From Lenzites betulinus (Eukaryota > Basidiomycota > Agaricomycetes > Polyporales > Polyporaceae), in the NCBI GenBank assembly GCA_022264855.1, contig JABYQU010000014.1, positions 434,001-498,000 of the forward strand: a stretch of DNA of 64,000 bases, given 5' to 3'. A program made the position numbers and the translations under genes. The notes below the pieces were generated by a model that was given only the letters and a program-made list of their open reading frames with translations, did not search any database and was not told the DNA's origin. Each line of letters begins with the position of its first letter. The first letter of the stretch is position 1. Shown here one piece after another: positions 57,879 through 64,000 of the stretch.

Positions 57879-59961
57879 ATGTCCAGCAGGTCAGCTCTGG
57901 GGACGTGCATCGCCCGCTCTGCCAGCCCATATATACCGCCGCACACGACAGCATCAACACTTCTATCCAGAAACTCGAAGTACAAGAAGGGCCGCGCTCC
58001 GGAACACCGCCTCGCTACTACAGCTCCCTCCCTGCATCCTTTTATCCTCGGCACGCACAGGTTCTACGGGTTCTGCGGCACCTCGCGCTCTGATCTGACC
58101 TCGGGCTCAGTCCGGTTCTCGTCATCCTACCTACGCGCGGAGCGCCACACGGAGCAACTGCCGCTGTCTGACGCACAGAAGGGGACAATCTACGCGTTGT
58201 CTACGCCCCCAGGCAAAGCGGGCGTCGCGGTGATCAGGGTGTCAGGTCCAGATGCGCTAGAGGTATGGCGACGTGTCGTCCAAACGCGCCATGAAGGCAA
58301 AGGGAAGGCCCGTGAAAGCGGCCCAGATCCTTGGAACATGCATCGGTGCCGTATTGTGAACCCAGGAACTCAGGAGGTGCTTGATGATGGCCTCGCCGTG
58401 TTCTTCAAGGGTAATTCACGGCGCAGACTCTGGGCACACGTTATGCTGACCGCGTGCTTCATCTGCAGGCCCAAGGTCGTTTACGACCGAAGATGTGCTT
58501 GAGTTGCATGTACACTCCGGCCGCGCCATCATATCGTCCGTGCTGAATGCTATAGCGTGCCTACCATTCTGTCGCCCTGCTGAGCGTGGGGAGTTCACAC
58601 GGCGCGCTTTCGAGGGCGGACGCCTTGATCTAACCCAGGTCGAAGGTTTGAGGGACCTGATTGATGCTGAGACAGACACCCAGAGAAAGCTCGCGTTGAG
58701 AACTGCGGAGGTCGGTTCAGAAGCATATAACAGACGATACTATGTGTTAATATGGCTTTCAGGGTGCTACCAGAGCTCGCCTCGAAAAGCTGAGAAATGA
58801 CATCATCCAATGCATGGCTCTTGTCGAAGCGCTCATTGATTTCGGGGAAGGTGAGGACATCGAGGAGGGCGTGTATGAGCAAGGTGAGTCGGCGGGCCGG
58901 TTTCCAGGGGATGGTTATCGCTGATCAGGATACAGCGAGAGACCGAGTGCAGAAACTTCGTGACACTATTTCACACCATCTTTCCGACAACCGCAGAGGC
59001 GAGATTCTACGTTCTGGCGTCCGACTCGCTATCTTTGGTCCTCCGAATGCGGGCAAGAGCAGTTTGCTGAACTTCCTCGGTACGCGATTGCGTTGTCGAT
59101 TTTTTTGACGCATACCCTGACACTCGTTGGTGCAGCACAGCGAGACGCTGCGATAGTAACACCCATCCCTGGGACCACGAGGGATATCCTGGAACTCTCT
59201 CTTGACATCGGAGGCTTACCTGTGATTGTTGCTGACACCGCCGGTCTACGCATAACAGACGACGTGGTCGAGAAAATTGGGGTTGAACGTGCTAGGCAGC
59301 TGTGAGTAGAGTGCCTGACTCGAGCTTTAGGCCAACTGATGACGTTCATTCAGCGTGGAATCGTCGGATGTCTCCCTCTGCGTATTGCCCGCGCCTGAGG
59401 TGCTCAAGGTCTCGAAACGGGGGGATTGGGAATTACAGCTGCCTCCGTTACTGGCGCCGCTTGTTACGAAAGATACCTTGATCTTACTCAACAAGAGCGA
59501 CCTAATACAGACCACGACGAAGTTGTCAATGAATGCGACGTGGAGAGCCAGTCTAACCACTGGTGAAGGGACCGCAGAGTTTATGAAGGGCTTCGCGGAG
59601 GTCCTCCAGCAGAGGTATGACTTTATCTGACTAACATACCGTATCCTTTTCTTACCTTCACAGGTATAACATGATGGGCGAAGATGCCCTCTACGTGGAG
59701 GAGCCGCTTATCACCCATGCTCGACATCGCGCGCACCTGGAAGACGCCCTACAATTTCTCGACGCGTTCCTAGAAACCCGTGCGTTTTCAACCACACGGG
59801 ACTTCTTATGTCTTCTAAATTTCCACGTAGCCCCTGAGGATGTGGTGTTGGCAGCGGAAGAGCTGCGATACGCGGCCCAGGCCATAGGCAAGATATCAGG
59901 TCTTATAGACGTCGAGGATATATTGGACGCCGTATTTCGCGACTTCTGCATCGGAAAATGA
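57879..59961 (+). CDS. MSS1: Mitochondrial tRNA-modification GTPase Mss1 (TrmE/MnmE family)
   Basis: Makes the 5-carboxymethylaminomethyl-type modification of wobble U34 in mitochondrial tRNAs, with Mto1. The start at 57879 has a basic, Ser/Arg-rich leader ([20 protein letters not shown], further [10 protein letters not shown]), consistent with mitochondrial import. The folate-binding N-domain follows ([60 protein letters not shown]). Then come the helical domain and a GTPase: P-loop [14 protein letters not shown], switch region [26 protein letters not shown], and [10 protein letters not shown] (NKxD). The C-terminus ends [11 protein letters not shown] (the catalytic FCIGK motif) at 59961. 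Length is about 540-560 residues. About seven introns, one near the folate-domain HVHSG segment. Nothing looks broken. Confidence 0.94.
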
Positions 59962-60726
59962 CATGGGGGAGGCACGGTCACCACAAGGAGATCTCTTAAA
60001 TAGAATCACATGAGGACTATAGCAGTCTAAACTACTTAGACTGGCTAGTGACAACTCGCCATGCTGCGGTTCCAAATTCATATGGTACGTGCAAATCCAA
60101 AACGGGGTGTTGTTCACTGGGCTGGAGTGACGAGCGTCGGAGATAAATAGTAAGAGAATCGAGACAACCGGCACGAATGAGGTAAGGAGTGTAGAAGGTG
60201 AGTTTGTAAGTAGGATAAGCAAATACCGAGCAATCCTGATCGAACCGTTACATGGTAGCAGGACACACAAGCTGACGTTTGTTCAGTTCTGCACGTACTC
60301 TGGGATCTCCCAGCTTCTGAATCTGCACCTTGTATAGCTTGCCCAAGTTGTGTACTGCTAATATCAATACTCGATTTGATGTTTACACATCGTACATATA
60401 CCTCAACTTTGTTCGACAGTGACTCAGTTCGTAAAGCCCTAATAGACGTGTCAGTTCCTCCGCGTCAGGGAGTGACGGGCCACCAGTACTAGACACTCCC
60501 CTGTGGCTTCACCGCGTGGAGAAATGAGGGCGCGGGAACGGAAAGAGGTCGAGCGCGGACGAGGGCGTTTGCAGTGGCCGAGTGCAAACGCTTAAGGTGG
60601 AATACAAGTATCAACATTAAGTACGTACGTCGCGGCGGGGCCCCGCCCGTGCCATCGACAAGGTGCAGTATGTATAGGAAAGTAATCTAATGTGAGTGCG
60701 AGGTAGCGCGAGCTCGTAAGCGGCCT
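59962..60726. other. Convergent 3' region
   Basis: About 765 bases between convergent stops. No feature recognised. Confidence 0.45.
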
Positions 60727-61906
60727 TTAACTGAGTGTAACCCAACGCGCTGCGTACGCAACGGGGGTTTCAGAAGGTGGGGATACATACGTGCTCATAT
60801 TGAAGTGGTACTTGTCCGTCGTCCCGCGCGCCGCTCTCATGCTTCGGTAGCTCTGGCGGCGACGGCGACGGATGACGTAGAACACGGCTCCTCCAATGAG
60901 GATTGCGCCGACCACGCCCCCTACCACGCCCCCAATCAGAGCGACATTGGACTTGTGCTTGCTTCCGCTAGCTGCACTAGGTCCTGCAGAAGAGCCTGTT
61001 CCGCCCGAAGCTGGGGCCTTGCTGCCGGATGTGGCTTCCGGAACATAGCTGCCAGAAGCGGTAGAGTCGGGGTCGTCTACGCATTAGTGTAAGCTCATGG
61101 CGAAACCCAATAGCAGTAGGGACGCGATTCGGACGTACGATCTTCGGCCATCTGCTTGGCACCGGGAAGATCGAGACGGCCTATTACCTGAGGAAAAAGG
61201 TCAGTTGTATCAGAGACTTCGACCAAATGAAGTCACTTGCCGTGGGATCGATATATGCCCATGCAGGTATCGAGGTCCCATCGGGGACATCTTCAGGGTA
61301 ACTAGCATAGAACGTGTAAACCAGCACTGGTACCCAGCATCACGGAACTTACGCGCTGAGGGATGTTTGATTGCAGTCTGCGCTGAAATCGTCCCACCTG
61401 CGACATAAAGTTAAATGACGGAGAATAGCACAGTAAACAACTGCTTTCCAACACGCACGTTTTTATACCAATCTCGGCTCCCTGGCATGTGGCGCATGCA
61501 TACAACGTGTCAAAAAACACACTGTTACATATACAGGGTGTAGGAGGGTCGAACGAGTAATAAGAATAGGGATCCGCGAGACCGGCGATGAAGCCTCCTG
61601 ATAGGAGTTGAATTCGTGACTAGATCATTGAGTAAAGCATATGAGACGTACCGTTAGAGCTGCTGCATGGTTTGAGCAACCAGGACGACACGGCGCACGG
61701 ACTCTGGCCCAAAGCATTATTCATCTGTCGAAAAGCAACAATCAGCTGAGGTCATAGTATTATATTCTCCTTATGTCGTGACATACCCATTCATATCCAC
61801 TCTGACAACTTGCAGTCGTGTTTTGAGAATATGCTGACAGAGATATGTAGGTCAAAACGATAGAAGCAATCGCCGTCAGAGTAGGCACGGAGGACATTGT
61901 CCGCAT
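60727..61906 (-). CDS. Single-pass type I membrane protein with cysteine-containing ectodomain
   Basis: Not assigned to a named family, but it resembles a group of agaricomycete membrane proteins. From the ATG at 61906 a signal peptide (MRTMSSVPTLTAIASIVLTY...ISLSA) leads to QNTTASCQSGYEW. After an intron come MNNALGQSPCAVSSWLLKPC, then GLADPYSYYSFDPPTPCICN, SVFFDTLYACATCQGAEIG and RWDDFSADCNQTSLSA. After more introns come PEDVPDGTSIPAWAYIDPTA, DDPDSTASGSYVPEATSGSK, a Gly/Ser/Ala-rich stalk, and one hydrophobic segment (VALIGGVVGGVVGAILIGGA) followed by the basic stop-transfer IRRRRRQ. The short cytoplasmic tail contains tyrosines (KYHFN, TYVSPP) and ends at 60727. The ectodomain has at least eight cysteines. 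It is likely a cell-surface protein; function unknown. Confidence 0.78.
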
Positions 61907-62934
61907 GTTGGTTCTCGGAATTGCACGTACTGCTGAGAGGGACAGAGCTATTAATTGATCCCCTAGGCAGACGCTTTCACCTTTATAGGTACGAATATGC
62001 GTGATATTGCACCTGCGTCCTGTGCACCCACGTGTGGGGCACTTGACAAAGCAACGAAGGGAATATGTTCAGAGCCGCAGCCACTTCAAAGTGGCGGTAC
62101 TGGGTGCCTTCCTTCGGAGATCGCTAGAGGTTGTTATAGGCGTCTGGTCCGTCGGTACAGTGCCCATCTGCCAAAGGGAGATAGTGGACATGGTGGGCGC
62201 TGATGGCGGAGGATATTGTAAATTAGCACACGGGCTTCAAGGGAGCGCGGCTTCAACGCTGCTCTGCCACGTTTCCATGCCGCATTCTTACGACGGTTGG
62301 GCTATCATACGCTAGAAGGTCAACAGTGTTCAGCACATGAAACACAGGACATCAAAATGCCACCACCTCGGTCGAGGCCGCATCAAGGAACTCTTGCCAC
62401 TGGCCAGTGGCAGGTCAAAGCGGTGCTTCACGGTGATATTCCCAACAGAGCCTGGTGTTTGTTTGGCAAGAGCCTTGGATCCAAACAACGCCACGTGGAG
62501 TCTCGCTGCTCCCTAACGTTACTCAACGGTACGATTCACTGCGTGAAGTCAAAAGTCGCCCACCCTTGCGATTTGTCTGTCTATGTTCAATAGTAGCTGT
62601 GTATCCAGGGTTGGAGATATTCAATATACTGGTCCGGAGATGTTGATCTACGGGACATCTCCAGACCACATATCCAGACTAATCCACCTGGCTCCCTATT
62701 CCTAATGTCAGAAGTATGCGACGTGGATATACAATGTCGCGCGCCCCCGCGATGTCCAATAGCCACATGCATATTTGATAGACGATATGGCATAGAATCA
62801 AAACGATGTCATCATCGATTCCCTACGTCTTTCGAGTGCAACGCAGGATCTCGGGCGCCGATGATTCTTGCGATACAGCATCGCAATCAGGCGACTCCAC
62901 GGGCAATGTCAAATCGTTCGGGCATGAGAGAGTT
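61907..62934. other. Gene-poor region before the foldback element
   Basis: About 1.0 kb, AT-richer than average for the window, no gene or motif supported. It includes the promoter side of the membrane-protein gene near 61907-62100. Confidence 0.4.
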
Positions 62935-63113
62935 GTATACAACAGTTATTGCAACTTTCTAGGTGTAATAAATAGCGGTAGTTGCAACTTCGGTGGTTTA
63001 AGGCCAAATAGGCGCCGTTTGGCACAGCCACTGACGCGCGAGACGCGGGCGCCTATCTGCAGTTGCAGTCACAGCGAAGTGGGCGTCTATTGTAGTTGCA
63101 GCCACGAAAAGAA

Positions 63114-63196
63114 CACGCAGCGAGCGGAATTGAACACCGGACCTGCTGCAAAAGCCTAAGTAAGAGTGACACATGTAAACCACTCGGCCACACGGC
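63114..63196 (-). repeat. tRNA-like region in left arm (A-box and B-box-like)
   Basis: Mirror image of 63518-63600. Read on the minus strand it starts GCCGTGTGGCCGAGTGG (A-box-like) and contains GGTGTTCAATTCC (B-box-like), then ends in CGCTGCGTG. It does not fold into a convincing cloverleaf by eye: acceptor and T stems do not pair. So I treat it as tRNA-derived, not a tRNA gene. Confidence 0.6.
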
Positions 63197-63517
63197 TGTA
63201 CAAATGCTACGGTTGCCCACGGTTGTAGTTCAAATACATTTCCCCAGCTACTAATGGCACCCCAAGTTACTCCAAGTCCTCACGCAGCGCCAAGCTTCAG
63301 CAAGATGTCAGATTCCAGTGATAGAAATGGACCACTCAGCCACAGAACTGTACACACTATAGGAGTATATATAGTACTAGTGTTCATCCATTCCTTTGGC
63401 TACTAACAGCATTATAAGTCCTTATGCAGCACCAAGATCCGGTAAGGACTTGGAGTACCATTAGTAGCTGAGAAAATGTATTTGGACTAGTACGTGGGCA
63501 ACCATAGCATTTGTACA

Positions 63518-63600
63518 GCCGTGTGGCCGAGTGGTTTACATGTGTCACTCTTACTTAGGCTTTTGCAGCAGGTCCGGTGTTCAATTCCGCTCGCTGCGTG
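63518..63600 (+). repeat. tRNA-like region in right arm (A-box and B-box-like)
   Basis: GCCGTGTGGCCGAGTGG matches the tRNA Ser/Leu-type 5' end, and TGGCCGAGTGG fits the A-box consensus. About 45 bases downstream, GGTGTTCAATTCC resembles the B-box. The spacing suits an internal RNA polymerase III promoter. Stems are poor, so it is more likely the head of a SINE-like or tRNA-derived repeat than a working tRNA. Confidence 0.6.
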
Positions 63601-63779
63601 TTCTTTTCGTGGCTGCAACTACAATAGACGCCCACTTCGCTGTGACTGCAACTGCAGATAGGCGCCCGCGTCTCGCGCGTCAGTGGCTGTGCCAAACGGC
63701 GCCTATTTGGCCTTAAACCACCGAAGTTGCAACTACCGCTATTTATTACACCTAGAAAGTTGCAATAACTGTTGTATAC

Positions 63780-64000
63780 TCTACCATGAGATGCCGCGGA
63801 GGACCTCGAATCGTACGAGATTACGATGTCATGGGTGATTTTCAATCGTACGAGTGCGCGATCCGGACTCAAGAGGTAAATATTTGGCATCCCTGCCAGA
63901 GCACGGTGAGAGGACACTTAGCGGTGATACTAGGGAATGTATCATAGAACGAAACTGTGGGCATGTCGGCGAAGGTGGGGAACTACTGTAAAATATGTAG
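63780..64000. other. Right flank of the foldback element
   Basis: About 220 bases to the window edge. No gene recognised. Confidence 0.4.

Larger units (their letters stand above)
62935..63779. repeat. 845-base inverted-repeat (foldback) element
   Basis: The left arm (62935 to about 63280) and the right arm (about 63444 to 63779) are inverted copies. The outer 270 or so bases look identical base for base, from GTATACAACAGTTATTGCAA at the left edge. The inner 70-80 bases are diverged but alignable (left CCCACGGTTGTAGTTCAAAT, right reversed CCCACGTACTAGTCCAAAT). The central spacer of about 160 bases contains a pair of imperfect direct repeats around AAGTCCTYAYGCAGCRCCAAG (63274-63297 and 63416-63439). 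No target-site duplication is obvious; CATGAG occurs near both edges. No protein is plausible: the identical 61-codon frames in the arms are a by-product of the duplication. Confidence 0.92.

Noticed and set aside
62998..63183. Identical 61-codon frames on opposite strands (62998-63183 minus and 63531-63716 plus)
   Set aside because: They are the same DNA read in the two inverted arms. The sequence covers the tRNA-like region and simple repeats and has no protein character.
63518..63600. Functional tRNA gene
   Set aside because: A-box and B-box-like sequences are present, but acceptor and T stems do not pair and the anticodon arm is unclear.

Overview
The window is nuclear DNA from a basidiomycete fungus. 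It is most likely an agaricomycete of the polypore type. Evidence: 20-odd compact genes, each cut by several 50-65 base GT-AG introns; GC-rich third codon positions; a Zn2Cys6 regulator; and lineage-typical families (small basidiomycete protein kinases, a Thn1/FlbA-type RGS protein, a multi-intron P450). I see no bacterial, viral or plasmid genes, no CRISPR array and no rRNA. Gene models below are spliced by eye: outer ends are start and stop codons I could locate, and not every intron was fixed to the base.

Layout. 1-3.4 kb: two tandem minus-strand kinase-like genes, one running off the left edge, one apparently broken. 4-8.6 kb: a divergent housekeeping pair, NCS6 (tRNA wobble-uridine thiolation) and NOP9 (small ribosomal subunit assembly), 139 bases apart. 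9.5-12.7 kb: a Zn2Cys6 transcription factor with a glutamine/histidine-rich tail. 14.6-16.9 kb: STI1 (Hsp70/Hsp90 co-chaperone) behind a clear heat-shock element. 17.2-21.3 kb, minus strand: a secreted CMP/dCMP-type deaminase, an ARA2-like aldo-keto reductase and a tiny NDUFA4-type respiratory subunit with an 11-base exon. 22.1-27.0 kb: a Nup120/Nup160 nucleoporin. 27.9-30.4 kb: an unknown 152-residue protein and a MAPR/cytochrome b5-like membrane protein. 31.7-33.8 kb: a DEP-RGS regulator of G-protein signalling. 34-41 kb: gene-poor, with one doubtful ORF and one uncharacterised coiled-coil gene. 41.1-43.3 kb: an alpha/beta-hydrolase lacking an obvious GxSxG. 44.3-48.1 kb: UDP-glucuronate decarboxylase and bystin, divergent. 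48.6-54.0 kb: a P450 and a hexokinase. 55.4-60 kb: ATP synthase subunit d, calcineurin B and the mitochondrial tRNA-modification GTPase MSS1. 60.7-61.9 kb: a secreted-then-anchored single-pass membrane protein. 62.9-63.8 kb: an 845-base inverted repeat whose arms each hold a tRNA-like promoter region.

Most genes are conserved housekeeping functions (translation, ribosome assembly, mitochondria, chaperones, signalling) without operon-like logic. Two of them modify tRNA wobble uridines (NCS6 in the cytosol, MSS1 in mitochondria) and two act in 40S assembly (NOP9, bystin), but they are far apart. The less ordinary material is the kinase pair, the deaminase, the unknown proteins, the divergent exon architectures and the foldback element at the right end.
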